The notes under the pieces were generated by a model. The model did not search any database and had not been told where the DNA came from. It saw only the letters and a list, made by a program, of their open reading frames with translations. From CAZMHJ01 sp964566075 (GTDB lineage: Bacteria; Patescibacteriota; Saccharimonadia; Saccharimonadales; CAIOMD01), in contig CAZMHJ010000009.1 of the NCBI GenBank assembly GCA_964566075.1, forward strand, positions 1 to 29,927: DNA of 29,927 bases, read 5' to 3'. Below, piece by piece: positions 8,454-15,859 of the stretch. Each line of letters starts with the position of its first letter. Position 1 is the first letter of the stretch. Both the position numbers and the translations under genes were made by a program.

Positions 8454-8478
8454 ACCGACCACCAATACAGGGGTCGGT
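8454..8478. promoter_or_regulatory. Inverted repeat upstream of the surface-protein gene
   Basis: ACCGACC (8454-8460) and GGTCGGT (8472-8478) are perfect 7-bp inverted arms with 11 bases between. They lie 42 bases upstream of the GTG start on the minus strand. This could be an operator or a hairpin in the mRNA leader. No clear -10/-35 pair was seen beside it. Confidence 0.45.
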
Positions 8479-8532
8479 CAGATACGTGAAGTTAATTAAA
8501 ACATTAAATGGCAATAATTACAACAAAAACAA

Positions 8533-8553
8533 AACCCCAAACAAAGTGGGGTT
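8533..8553 (-). terminator. Terminator of the stable-RNA unit
   Basis: AACCCCA (8533-8539) pairs with TGGGGTT (8547-8553) around a 7-base loop. On the minus strand it is followed by a T-rich tail (TTGTTTTTGTTG). It lies just beyond the tRNA-like 3' end at 8561 and should end a minus-strand transcript. Confidence 0.85.
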
Positions 8554-8560
8554 CTATATT

Positions 8561-8590
8561 TGGTGGAGCATAAGGTGATTTTGACCTCTG
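8561..8590 (-). pseudogene. Partial tRNA-Ala 3' end (pseudo-tRNA)
   Basis: TGGTGGAGCATAAGG (8561-8575) is identical to the acceptor/CCA end of the intact tRNA-Ala at 8773-8787. The following bases match it again after loss of about 7 bases of the T loop. On the minus strand this fragment still ends in ATGCTCC-A-CCA, but its T loop lacks TTCGA and there is no matching anticodon arm, so it is not a working tRNA. Confidence 0.7.
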
Positions 8591-8615
8591 AGCTAAAAGA
8601 AATATGTGATTCGCC

Positions 8616-8712
8616 TGGTCGGCAAAAGAAACTGACTTTTGCCAAGACCACCGCTCAAACATGTTACTAACATATTTTCGGGCAAGGTGCGGGGTTTGCT
8701 ACCAGCAAACCC
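8616..8712 (-). ncRNA. Multi-hairpin segment between tRNA-Ala and the pseudo-tRNA
   Basis: Three hairpins lie in a row. The first has arms TGGTC+GGCAAAAG (8616-8628) and CTTTTGCC+AA+GACCA (8636-8650). A short ATGTT/AACAT hairpin follows near 8661-8673. The third has arms GGGTTTGC (8692-8699) and GCAAACCC (8705-8712). The minus strand just upstream reads GGATTCGAACGGG, close to the tmRNA 5' signature GGATTCGACRGG. Function unknown; it appears to be co-transcribed with tRNA-Ala. Confidence 0.4.
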
Positions 8713-8736
8713 GTTCGAATCCCCTGAAACTGTACC

Positions 8737-8773
8737 AAATAAATTACCCCAGACAAGCTGAGGTAGTTTATTT
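8737..8773 (-). terminator. Terminator-like hairpin directly after tRNA-Ala
   Basis: AAATAAATTACC (8737-8748) pairs with GGTAGTTTATTT (8762-8773), 12 bp with one wobble. On the minus strand it starts within the CCA end of tRNA-Ala. There is no clean T-tract, so it may be a processing signal or a partial terminator with read-through. Confidence 0.5.
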
Positions 8774-8849
8774 GGTGGAGCATAAGGGATTCGAACCCTT
8801 GACCTCTTCCATGCCATGGAAGCGCGCTAGCCAACTGCGCTAATGCCCC
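8773..8849 (-). tRNA. tRNA-Ala (anticodon GGC), CCA encoded
   Basis: On the minus strand the gene reads GGGGCAT acceptor, D arm GCGC-AGTTGGCTA-GCGC, and anticodon stem CTTCC/GGAAG around loop ATGGCAT (anticodon GGC, plus-strand bases 8813-8815). The T arm is AAGGG-TTCGAAT-CCCTT, then ATGCTCC, discriminator A and encoded CCA (8773-8775). All stems pair, with one G-U in the acceptor. It sits in the middle of a transcription unit flanked by partial copies of its own 5' and 3' ends. Confidence 0.97.
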
Positions 8850-8943
8850 AAATCTAATCTGTTGATGAACGGTGATAAAAGAGCAGAGGATGTTTAAAGG
8901 GCTCGCGCGCTTAAGCGCTAATGATTTATAAGCCACAGGCGTT

Positions 8944-8962
8944 CCAACTGCGCTAATGCCCC
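8944..8962 (-). pseudogene. Partial tRNA-Ala 5' end
   Basis: The minus strand reads GGGGCATTAGCGCAGTTGG, identical to the first 19 bases of the intact tRNA-Ala at 8849-8831. After that the similarity stops: the next bases (AACGCCTGTGG...) do not close a D stem or an anticodon stem. It lies right after a strong minus-strand promoter. Confidence 0.75.
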
Positions 8963-8975
8963 AAAAACAGATTGA

Positions 8976-9004
8976 ATTATACATTGGTTAGTACGGGTAG
9001 ACAA
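8976..9004 (-). promoter_or_regulatory. Strong promoter of the stable-RNA unit
   Basis: On the minus strand a -35 box TTGTCT (9004-8999) is 17 bases from a perfect -10 box TATAAT (8981-8976). Transcription should start near 8969, just before the tRNA 5' fragment at 8962, and run through tRNA-Ala to the terminator at 8533-8553. Confidence 0.8.
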
Positions 9005-9031
9005 TACTAACTATACAAAGTATAGTTAGTA
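9005..9031. promoter_or_regulatory. Perfect 12-bp inverted repeat between divergent promoters
   Basis: TACTAACTATAC (9005-9016) and GTATAGTTAGTA (9020-9031) are exact inverse arms with 3 bases between. The repeat touches the -35 box of the stable-RNA promoter and lies upstream of the pgl promoter, so it could be an operator for both or a hairpin. Confidence 0.6.
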
Positions 9032-9096
9032 GGGAATAACGCATATTGTTACGAATTGCTCAATAAAACGTTAATGAAAATATAAGCAAAAGCGCA

Positions 9097-9102
9097 TATA
9101 CT
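9097..9102 (+). promoter_or_regulatory. -10 box of pgl, leaderless type
   Basis: TATACT lies 7 bases before the pgl ATG at 9110, so the transcript would begin at or next to the start codon. No Shine-Dalgarno is present in the intervening CTAACACCA region. Confidence 0.7.
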
Positions 9103-9109
9103 AACACCA

Positions 9110-9739
9110 ATGACCTACACCAAAGACCAAGCTATCCAAAAAATCGCTGATAAATTGTCTGAACTTACCTATGAAAAAACACTATTGCTATTAAGTGGTG
9201 GTAGTAGTGTTGAAGTTGGAGTAAAAGCATTATTACAAGCTCAGCCAAAATACACTACGGTTGCTATGGTAGACGAGCGATACGTTGCATATGGCTCTGA
9301 AAATTCAAATGCAACGCTACTAAAAGAATTTGGCTTGCAAGATTTTAGTGAAATTATTCAAAAAGACAGTTTAGATAGGCATGAAACGGCACGGCAATAC
9401 GAAACCACTCTAAGTGATCTTGTACAAAATAGCGGTAAAGTAATAGCCGTTATGGGCATTGGTACTGATTTTCATATTGCCGGAATATTACCCAATAGCG
9501 AGGCAGCCAAAACTGAGCACGACGGTATTATCGATTACGATACAGAGCAGTTTGAGCGTATTACTATTACCCCAGCGTTTTTTAACCACATTGACTGCTT
9601 ATATATATATGCTGAGGGCGAAGCAAAGGCAGAAGCGATTGCTCGTATCGATGAAGATAATGATCCAGTGGTGTTCCCGCTACAGAACAGCAAACACGCA
9701 AAAGAATGGCATATTCTATTTAATAAGGAGAACGTATGA
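9110..9739 (+). CDS. pgl: 6-phosphogluconolactonase
   Basis: The 209-residue product belongs to the glucosamine-6-phosphate isomerase/6-phosphogluconolactonase family. Visible motifs are LLLSGGSSVEV near residues 26-36, MVDERYV (about 53-59), and GIGTDFHIAGILPNS, which replaces the GMGEDGHTASLFPG motif of bacterial Pgl and keeps the catalytic-type His. It hydrolyses 6-phosphogluconolactone to 6-phosphogluconate in the cytoplasm. Its placement directly before gnd and zwf settles the role over glucosamine-6-phosphate deaminase. The start lies 7 bases after -10 box TATACT without a Shine-Dalgarno. Its TGA stop overlaps the gnd ATG by four bases. Confidence 0.9.
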   Translation: MTYTKDQAIQKIADKLSELTYEKTLLLLSGGSSVEVGVKALLQAQPKYTTVAMVDERYVAYGSENSNATLLKEFGLQDFSEIIQKDSLDRHETARQYETTLSDLVQNSGKVIAVMGIGTDFHIAGILPNSEAAKTEHDGIIDYDTEQFERITITPAFFNHIDCLYIYAEGEAKAEAIARIDEDNDPVVFPLQNSKHAKEWHILFNKENV

Positions 9740-10647
9740 AAATAGGCTTTGTTGGCTTAGGTAAAATGGGTTACCAAATAGTGATAAAACTATTACAAGC
9801 CGGTAACGAAGTTGTTGCTTTTGATGTAAATCCAGAAGCGGTTGAGCGAGTAGCTAAAGAGGGCGCAATAGCCGCTAGTGACAGACAAGACCTAGTATCT
9901 AAACTCGGTGAAAATCCAATGGTTTGGTTAATGATTCCATCCGATTTTGTAGATGCCGAAATATCCGCTTTTGCCGAAGTTTTACCCGAAGGAGCGGTAT
10001 TAATAGACGGTGGTAACACTAATTATGAACATACACTGAAACACAGCGAACAGCTTGCTGAAAAAAATATACAGCTAGTTGATATCGGTACGAGTGGTGG
10101 TGTCATGGGGCTCGAAAACGGGTTTAGCTTAATGATTGGCGGAACCTACGAAAATTACGAACGATTGCAACCAGTGTTAGACGCCCTTGCCTTGCCAGAT
10201 GGTATTTATGGATACATGGGGCCAACAGGGTATGGCCACTACGTTAAGATGGTTCATAACGGTATAGAATATGGTGTTATGCAAGCACTCGCAGAAGGAT
10301 ATCACTTATTAAAAGAAGGGCCATTAACTGACATACCACTTGATGCTGTAGCGGAAGTTTGGCAGCACGGCAGTATTATTGAATCCACCTTAAATAAACT
10401 AGTGCTTGAAATACTGCAAGAAAATCCAAGTCTTGAAGGAATCGATGGTTATGTAGCTGATTCGGGCGAAGGCCGCTGGACATTAGAAGCAGCCCATGCC
10501 CGAAATGTCAGAATGCCGGTTTTACGTGATTCGCTAAAAGTACGATTTGATAGTCAGCATGGCGATGTGTCATATGCGACGCAACTGCTTGCCGCAATGC
10601 GTAATAAGTTTGGCGGGCACGCGATAAACAAGCAAGAGGATAAGTAA
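9736..10647 (+). CDS. gnd: 6-phosphogluconate dehydrogenase, short form
   Basis: The 303-residue enzyme oxidatively decarboxylates 6-phosphogluconate to ribulose-5-phosphate. It has the N-terminal Rossmann motif GFVGLGKMG (residues 4-12), DGGNTNYEHT, GTSGGVMGLENGFSLMIGG for substrate binding, and the catalytic GHYVKMVHNGIEYGVMQALAEG block with Lys and His/Asn in the usual order. The length (about 300, versus about 470 for the E. coli enzyme) matches the short GndA/YqeC-type class, which often prefers NAD+; cofactor preference is not determined here. The Shine-Dalgarno AAGGAG precedes ATG 9736. Its stop overlaps zwf by one base, so the three pathway genes form one operon. Confidence 0.95.
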   Translation: MKIGFVGLGKMGYQIVIKLLQAGNEVVAFDVNPEAVERVAKEGAIAASDRQDLVSKLGENPMVWLMIPSDFVDAEISAFAEVLPEGAVLIDGGNTNYEHTLKHSEQLAEKNIQLVDIGTSGGVMGLENGFSLMIGGTYENYERLQPVLDALALPDGIYGYMGPTGYGHYVKMVHNGIEYGVMQALAEGYHLLKEGPLTDIPLDAVAEVWQHGSIIESTLNKLVLEILQENPSLEGIDGYVADSGEGRWTLEAAHARNVRMPVLRDSLKVRFDSQHGDVSYATQLLAAMRNKFGGHAINKQEDK

Positions 10648-12110
10648 TGGACGCTAGCAAACCAACTACAATCGTTATTTTCGGTGCAACGGGTAACCTA
10701 GCGCAAAAAAAACTGATTCCCGCTTTATATCATCTGTTTAAGGGTGGATTATTACCGCAAGAATTTACCATTGTTTGTATCGCACGCGATCCAAATGCAA
10801 GTTTAGAACTAATCGTTGAAAAGGCAGAAATAGCATTATTGCATCAAGAGCATGACGCCGATGAGCACGTTTTGCAAGATTTAATGAGCCATATGCGCCT
10901 ACATATCATGGATAGTACGAATCAGAATGATTTCCATCATTTACGTGAAGTACTTGACGGTATTGATGGCGAAAAAGGTATCGCGCATAACCGGCTCTTT
11001 TACCTGGCTATCCCACCAGCAATATTCTTTACTGTTATTAGCTGCCTAGGTAATGCTGGTCTTAATAACGAAGATAACGGTATATCGAGCCGAATTTTAG
11101 TAGAAAAACCATTTGGTACTGATTTACAGAGTGCAAAACAACTTGTTGATCATATAAATCTTTTTTTTGGCGAGCATCAGGTATATCGTATAGACCACTA
11201 CTTAGCAAAAGAAACTGCCCAAAACCTACTGGCGTTTCGATATAACAATCCACTGGTTGAAGATTTATGGGGTCGGCAGTTTATTGACCATATTCAAATT
11301 ACTGCCGCCGAAACAATTGATATCGAAGGTCGGGCTAACTTTTACGAAGGCATGGGAGCAATGCGGGATTTAGTCCAAAGCCACTTGTTGCAACTGATGG
11401 CGCTCACTATGATGGAAGTACCGTATCCGCTAAATGCCGAAAATATTCATACTGAAAAGCAAGCTTTACTTGACGCTATCCGGCCGATCAAACCTAAGCA
11501 TGTCGATGAAGTAGCAGTACGAGGCCAATACTATGGTTATCGTGAAGAAGTCCAAAATCAAGAATCGAACATAGAAACCTATGCGGCGCTCCATCTAGAA
11601 GTTGCAAACTCTCGCTGGGGTGGCGTACCGGTACTTGTGCGAACTGGTAAGGCCTTGGCCGAAAAAATGACCGAAATTACCGTCGTATTTCGAGATCGTT
11701 CGCGTCGTAAAGTAGAACCAAATCTATTAACGATTCGTATTCAGCCAAACGAAGGCATTGGTATTAAACTACAGGCAAAAAAACCGGGATTTACTGACGA
11801 ATTACAACCGGTTGATATGGAGTTTCGATATCAGACTGCATTTACAGATGTGCAACCAGATGCTTATGAACGAGTATTAATGGACGCGATTGATGGCGAT
11901 CAGAGTCTCTTTGCTACCAGTTCGGAAGTACTGAGATGCTGGGAGATATTACAGCCAGTACTAGAAGCCTGGCAACTCCATGGCGATGATTTAAAATATT
12001 ATGACAAAGGCTCATGGGGACCTGACGCTGCTGACGAACTGGCGCAAAATTATGGCTGTACTTGGTTATCAAATACAGCAATGTCAGAATCACCTCAAAC
12101 CGAAGCCTAA
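10647..12110 (+). CDS. zwf: Glucose-6-phosphate 1-dehydrogenase
   Basis: The 487-residue enzyme makes the first step of the oxidative pentose-phosphate pathway, glucose-6-phosphate to 6-phosphogluconolactone with reduction of NAD(P)+. The coenzyme site is IFGATGNLAQKKLIPALY (residues about 10-27; the usual Asp of GDLA is Asn here). The substrate motif RIDHYLAKETAQNL contains the catalytic His/Asp and Lys, with Ala in place of the usual Gly in HYLGKE. The length is normal. The Shine-Dalgarno AGAGGA precedes ATG 10647. The gene order pgl-gnd-zwf is the reverse of the reaction order for the first and last steps. Confidence 0.96.
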   Translation: MDASKPTTIVIFGATGNLAQKKLIPALYHLFKGGLLPQEFTIVCIARDPNASLELIVEKAEIALLHQEHDADEHVLQDLMSHMRLHIMDSTNQNDFHHLREVLDGIDGEKGIAHNRLFYLAIPPAIFFTVISCLGNAGLNNEDNGISSRILVEKPFGTDLQSAKQLVDHINLFFGEHQVYRIDHYLAKETAQNLLAFRYNNPLVEDLWGRQFIDHIQITAAETIDIEGRANFYEGMGAMRDLVQSHLLQLMALTMMEVPYPLNAENIHTEKQALLDAIRPIKPKHVDEVAVRGQYYGYREEVQNQESNIETYAALHLEVANSRWGGVPVLVRTGKALAEKMTEITVVFRDRSRRKVEPNLLTIRIQPNEGIGIKLQAKKPGFTDELQPVDMEFRYQTAFTDVQPDAYERVLMDAIDGDQSLFATSSEVLRCWEILQPVLEAWQLHGDDLKYYDKGSWGPDAADELAQNYGCTWLSNTAMSESPQTEA

Positions 12111-12117
12111 ACACTGC

Positions 12118-12123
12118 TACAAT
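12118..12123 (+). promoter_or_regulatory. -10 box of murF, leaderless type
   Basis: TACAAT lies 8 bases after the zwf stop and 7 bases before ATG 12131. That spacing puts the transcript start at the start codon. No Shine-Dalgarno is present. Confidence 0.65.
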
Positions 12124-12130
12124 ATACGTG

Positions 12131-13411
12131 ATGCAGTCAATCAAAGCCTTTGTTAAAGAACGTTTAACGCGGTTATATACCGCGCAAATGAAACAAATAA
12201 TTAAGAACCATCAACCCAAAATTATTGCGGTTGTGGGTAGTGTAGGTAAAACCAGTACAAAATATGCGTTAAAGACGATTTTATCTGAAAAGTATCGGGT
12301 TTTAGCACAAGATGGTAACTACAATACGCCGATCAGTGTGCCATTTATTTTTTTTGAACGTCCGTTACCTGCGCTCTACAACCCATTCGGTTGGTTTGCA
12401 GCCTGGCGTGCTGGCCAACAACGCATAAAAGGCGAGTTTAACTACGATATTGTGATTGTCGAGCTCGGTACAGATAAGCCTGGTGATATCGCCGAGTTTA
12501 AAGACACACTCAAACCAGATATAGCAGTAGTGACGGCAGTTAGTCCCGAACATATGGAGTTTTTTGGGACGCTCGAAGCTGTTGCTCAAGAAGAACTAAC
12601 AATTACAAAGTTTAGCGATTTAGTAGTGATTAATGCCGATGATGTTGACCAGGGATTTATCGAATCCTATGTGCCAGCAAATAAGCCGACGCTACTATAT
12701 GGTTCAGCTATCGATACAAACCGTTTTTTGTTTGAAAATGGCGTAGTAAACTTGGTGCTCGGTAACGATAAAAAAGAACTTTCAGCTCAGACAAACTTAA
12801 TTGCTCGGCAAAGCGTTAAGAGTGTTGTGGCTGCGGCAGTGGTTGCAGACCATTTAGGTATGGATTCTTCGCAAATTACGAGTGGTATCGCAAAAGTTTC
12901 TGCACCATCCGGACGCATGCAACAGCTTGCAGGCATAAAAAATAGCACCATAATTGACGACAGTTATAACGCCAGCCCGCTTGCGATAAAAGCCGCACTT
13001 TCTACCTTATATGCGCAAAATGTGCCACAACGAATTGCATTGCTTGGTAATATGAACGAACTCGGAGAAACATCGCAACATTCACACGAAGAAATTGGTA
13101 TGCTTTGTGACCCAAAGTATCTAAATTTAGTAGTGACGCTTGGAAAAGATGCAAATCAATTTACGGCCGCGCAGGCAGAGGCAGCCGGCTGTAAAGTTGT
13201 ACGTACAAATAGCCCATACGAAGCTGGAAACGTAATTGCAAGTAATTTGCAAGAAGGTGCAGCAGTACTGATTAAAGGTTCGCAAAATGGCGTTTTTAGC
13301 GAAGAAGCAATAAAGCCATTACTTGCAAATCCAGAAGATGCAAAAAAACTTGTACGGCAATCCGAATTCTGGATGGCAAAAAAAAGAGCTCAATTTAGTG
13401 ACGCAACATGA
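12131..13411 (+). CDS. murF: MurF-like Mur ligase (UDP-MurNAc-tripeptide:D-Ala-D-Ala ligase)
   Basis: A 426-residue ATP-dependent Mur ligase. The P-loop VVGSVGKTSTK appears already at about residues 34-44, followed by the central-domain motif ELGTDKPGDIAEF and VTAVSPEHMEFFG. The C-terminal domain has IIDDSYNASPLAIKAAL, typical of MurF. Domain 1 of MurF, which binds the UDP-sugar and normally adds 80-100 residues before the P-loop, is missing; only about 30 basic residues are present. MurF function rests on the NASP motif and the adjacent ddl, which makes the D-Ala-D-Ala it would add. A longer frame reaches back to 12062 inside zwf, but ATG 12131 fits the -10 box. It overlaps ddl by 4 bases. 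Confidence 0.88.
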   Translation: MQSIKAFVKERLTRLYTAQMKQIIKNHQPKIIAVVGSVGKTSTKYALKTILSEKYRVLAQDGNYNTPISVPFIFFERPLPALYNPFGWFAAWRAGQQRIKGEFNYDIVIVELGTDKPGDIAEFKDTLKPDIAVVTAVSPEHMEFFGTLEAVAQEELTITKFSDLVVINADDVDQGFIESYVPANKPTLLYGSAIDTNRFLFENGVVNLVLGNDKKELSAQTNLIARQSVKSVVAAAVVADHLGMDSSQITSGIAKVSAPSGRMQQLAGIKNSTIIDDSYNASPLAIKAALSTLYAQNVPQRIALLGNMNELGETSQHSHEEIGMLCDPKYLNLVVTLGKDANQFTAAQAEAAGCKVVRTNSPYEAGNVIASNLQEGAAVLIKGSQNGVFSEEAIKPLLANPEDAKKLVRQSEFWMAKKRAQFSDAT

Positions 13412-14307
13412 ATGTATTAGTCATTTACGGTGGTAGTTCTTCAGAGCGAGACATTTCGCTGATGTCTGGTGCGAATGTGGGTGAAGCATTAAAAGAGGCA
13501 GGACATACAGTAACATTTTTTGATCCGGCGGCAGGACTATTTACACTTTCTGATGCCCTGAAACATGTTGATATCGTGTTCCCAATTTTGCACGGTAGGG
13601 GTGGTGAAGATGGTGCTATACAACGTGCCTTAGAACTTGAAAATGTTCGATATGTTGGTTCAGATGCAAATGTATCAGAAAACTGTTTTGATAAGTGGAA
13701 GACAATTCAAATTGCTACGAATGTTCGATTTCCGGTCACTGAGCTTGTAAGCAGTGAATCAATTACCAAGTCCCCGCTTCTTAATAAACCGTATGTTGTT
13801 AAGCCGCGCGCCGAAGGATCAAGTGTTGATACATTTATTGTGCATGATCCACGCAACTTTGCTATTCAAAAGCTTGACACTGTATTTGCGAAATATAATG
13901 ACGAGTTACTATTAGAAGAGTGTATTGAAGGTCAAGAAATTACTGTTTCGGTACTTGGCGAAAAAGTATTACCTGTAGTAGAAATTATTCCACCAGAAGG
14001 TAAAGAGTTTGACTTTACCAATAAATATAACGGTGCAACAACCGAAAATTGTCCGCCAAAGCTTGTTGCAAAAGATTTGCAGAAGCAGGCACAAGAAATC
14101 GCACTAACACTTCACGAGACAATGGGTTGTCGTCATTTTTCACGTACTGATTTTATGATTAATAAAAAGGGAGAACTCTTTGTCCTTGAAATTAATACGT
14201 TGCCAGGGTTAACAAAAGAAAGCTTGTTCCCGCGTGCAGCAAAAGCGGCTGGCATCTCTACCGTAGAACTTATGCATACACTGGTTACACTTGCAGTAAA
14301 TAAATAG
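13408..14307 (+). CDS. ddl: D-alanine--D-alanine ligase
   Basis: A 299-residue ATP-grasp ligase that joins two D-alanines for peptidoglycan. It shows the N-terminal GGSSSERDISLMSG (residues 8-21), FPILHGRGGEDGAIQ, KPRAEGSSVD for nucleotide binding, EECIEGQEITVSVLG, and the metal-binding C-terminal EINTLPGLTKESLFP. All key blocks are present and the length is standard. The ATGA overlap with murF (13408-13411) means one operon and translational coupling. It is the last gene of the unit. Confidence 0.96.
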   Translation: MNVLVIYGGSSSERDISLMSGANVGEALKEAGHTVTFFDPAAGLFTLSDALKHVDIVFPILHGRGGEDGAIQRALELENVRYVGSDANVSENCFDKWKTIQIATNVRFPVTELVSSESITKSPLLNKPYVVKPRAEGSSVDTFIVHDPRNFAIQKLDTVFAKYNDELLLEECIEGQEITVSVLGEKVLPVVEIIPPEGKEFDFTNKYNGATTENCPPKLVAKDLQKQAQEIALTLHETMGCRHFSRTDFMINKKGELFVLEINTLPGLTKESLFPRAAKAAGISTVELMHTLVTLAVNK

Positions 14308-14363
14308 CAAGTCAACAACTTGTAGACTTACGGTTATCTAACTAGGGGTTTATCTTTGACCTT

Positions 14364-14642
14364 ATGGAAATAGTACCTAGTGAAAAACATGAATCATTAC
14401 CAATAAATCTAAGGGCCGCAAGACTTTGTTACCCATCTGGAATGATTTTCAGCGAAGGTTTCGAAAAGTCAATTTACGAGTTTTGCAATAAGGTTGGTAT
14501 AGTAATGACGTTCTGGCCATTAGAATATGAACCTGGGTATCCAGTCTTTACTGAATTACAGTTTGCAAATGGTCCATGGTTTAACATACAAAATGAAGAA
14601 GACCTTGTTGAATTATTAGAAAAATTAGTCAAAAATTTTTGA
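14364..14642 (+). CDS. Small hypothetical protein
   Basis: Not recognised. The 92-residue product has no signal peptide or membrane helix. It is mildly acidic and contains many aromatic and Pro residues (TFWPLEYEPGYP, FANGPWFNIQ), with a short charged helix at the end (EDLVELLEKLVKNF). It looks like a small compact cytoplasmic domain. The -10-like TATCTT (14351-14356) lies 7 bases before ATG 14364 and there is no Shine-Dalgarno, so it may be leaderless. AT-rich composition matches the neighbours, which supports a resident gene. Its function is unknown. Confidence 0.65.
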   Translation: MEIVPSEKHESLPINLRAARLCYPSGMIFSEGFEKSIYEFCNKVGIVMTFWPLEYEPGYPVFTELQFANGPWFNIQNEEDLVELLEKLVKNF

Positions 14643-14692
14643 CGCAAAAGATGTGCACTGCTATAACTAGCCCGTACAGGTAGTGTAGAGAT

Positions 14693-15859
14693 ATGGAACA
14701 GTTACATTTAGCAGCCACAGCAGAAATACTCAAAGAGCTTAATGGCTCACAACCCACAGTTATCGGTGTCGAAGGTGGCCCTTGTGGTGGCAAAACGACA
14801 CTCATCAACAGTATCGTTGATTCAGCCTATGAGTCCAATCGTAACGTGGTGGTTTTAGAAGAAATTGCTACAAAACATATCACTAAGCTAACCGAACAAG
14901 GCATCGATTTTTTTGACATGTTGCAAAACAATCGTCCGGCATTTTTGGAGGTTGAGGTTGCAATACTTGGTGATATTATTACGTCAATCGAAGCTGCAAA
15001 ACAGCAATACGCTGGTACGGATACAATTATCATTGCCGATAGAGCATCTATAAAAGCCTATGTTAGTGATGAAGAACATAATTGGATTTTAGCTCAGCTG
15101 GGAAGGGCAGAGGCCCCACATTTAGATTTAGTGGATACAATGGTTTTCTTACCTAGTGTGGCTCGCGAGAATGCAGAGCTGTATGAAACACTAAAAGCTA
15201 CTAATGGTGCTCGCTACGAACCCGCAACGGTTGCGCAAGCAGTCTGTGAAGCAAACTTTAATGCAATCAAAGATCATCCAGAGTTACATGTTTTTTGGGG
15301 AGGTTCGTTTGAAGATAAAATTCGTGAAGCGACCGAAATCATTACACACCCAGATCGTGAAATAGAACCAAAGTTTATTCCTACTAATACAGCTGCGTTT
15401 GAATCGTATTTGGATTCAATTGTCGATACTGAAGATTTTATTACCACTACGTATATCGAACAATCGTACCATGTAGTTGATGATGTAGAGGCTCGGCTCA
15501 GAAAAATCACCACAGCAGCAGGCGAAAGCGTTTATTATTGTTCGTTCAAAGAACCGGTATCGCTAACCGAAAAAATAGAACGCCGCCAAACAATTACTGA
15601 AAAAGAATACCAATTACTTACGACTGCTCCAAGTATAGGTGCTGTACAAAAACTGAGGCACTCGTTTTTCGTAACTGATCCAAGCACTGGCAAACGCCTT
15701 TTATGGGTTGCAGATGAATACCAAAATGAATTGGGTAGATTTTGGAATATCGAGGTAGAATTGCCAACAGCCGAGATGCTCGAAAACCTCTATTTCCCGG
15801 TAAGTTTACAACAAGTAGAATATTCGGCCCGAGATTTAGCTATCGCACAAGCTGGTTAA
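14693..15859 (+). CDS. P-loop (AAA_28/NadR-like) kinase fused to a CYTH domain
   Basis: A 388-residue two-domain protein. The N-terminal half has a P-loop IGVEGGPCGGKTT (Lys34), EEIATK, and DRASIKAYV, consistent with an AAA_28/NadR-type nucleotide kinase fold. The C-terminal half from about residue 220 matches the CYTH/triphosphate-tunnel plan: REIEPKFIPTN, IEQSYHVV...VEARLRKIT, LTEKIERRQTITEKEYQLL, VQKLRHSFFV and RFWNIEVELP. CYTH enzymes act on triphosphate-containing substrates. The same domain order occurs in animal TTD14, which binds GTP and phosphatidic acid. Substrate here is unknown. The last 20 bases overlap the convergent minus-strand gene. The start is weakly supported by -10-like TAGTGT 6 bases upstream. 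Confidence 0.8.
   Translation: MEQLHLAATAEILKELNGSQPTVIGVEGGPCGGKTTLINSIVDSAYESNRNVVVLEEIATKHITKLTEQGIDFFDMLQNNRPAFLEVEVAILGDIITSIEAAKQQYAGTDTIIIADRASIKAYVSDEEHNWILAQLGRAEAPHLDLVDTMVFLPSVARENAELYETLKATNGARYEPATVAQAVCEANFNAIKDHPELHVFWGGSFEDKIREATEIITHPDREIEPKFIPTNTAAFESYLDSIVDTEDFITTTYIEQSYHVVDDVEARLRKITTAAGESVYYCSFKEPVSLTEKIERRQTITEKEYQLLTTAPSIGAVQKLRHSFFVTDPSTGKRLLWVADEYQNELGRFWNIEVELPTAEMLENLYFPVSLQQVEYSARDLAIAQAG

Noticed and set aside
8561..8750. A functional tmRNA gene
   Set aside because: No TTCGA T loop at the 3' end, no tag frame ending in an ALAA-like sequence, an extra base in the GGATTCGA motif; kept only as a low-scored idea.
8593..8984. Several short open frames across the tRNA-Ala region on both strands
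   Set aside because: They run across an intact tRNA and its partial copies, as typical false genes do, and lack a start signal.
12062..12130. murF starting at ATG 12062
   Set aside because: It would lie inside zwf and the extra 23 residues match nothing; ATG 12131 fits a -10 box 7 bases upstream.
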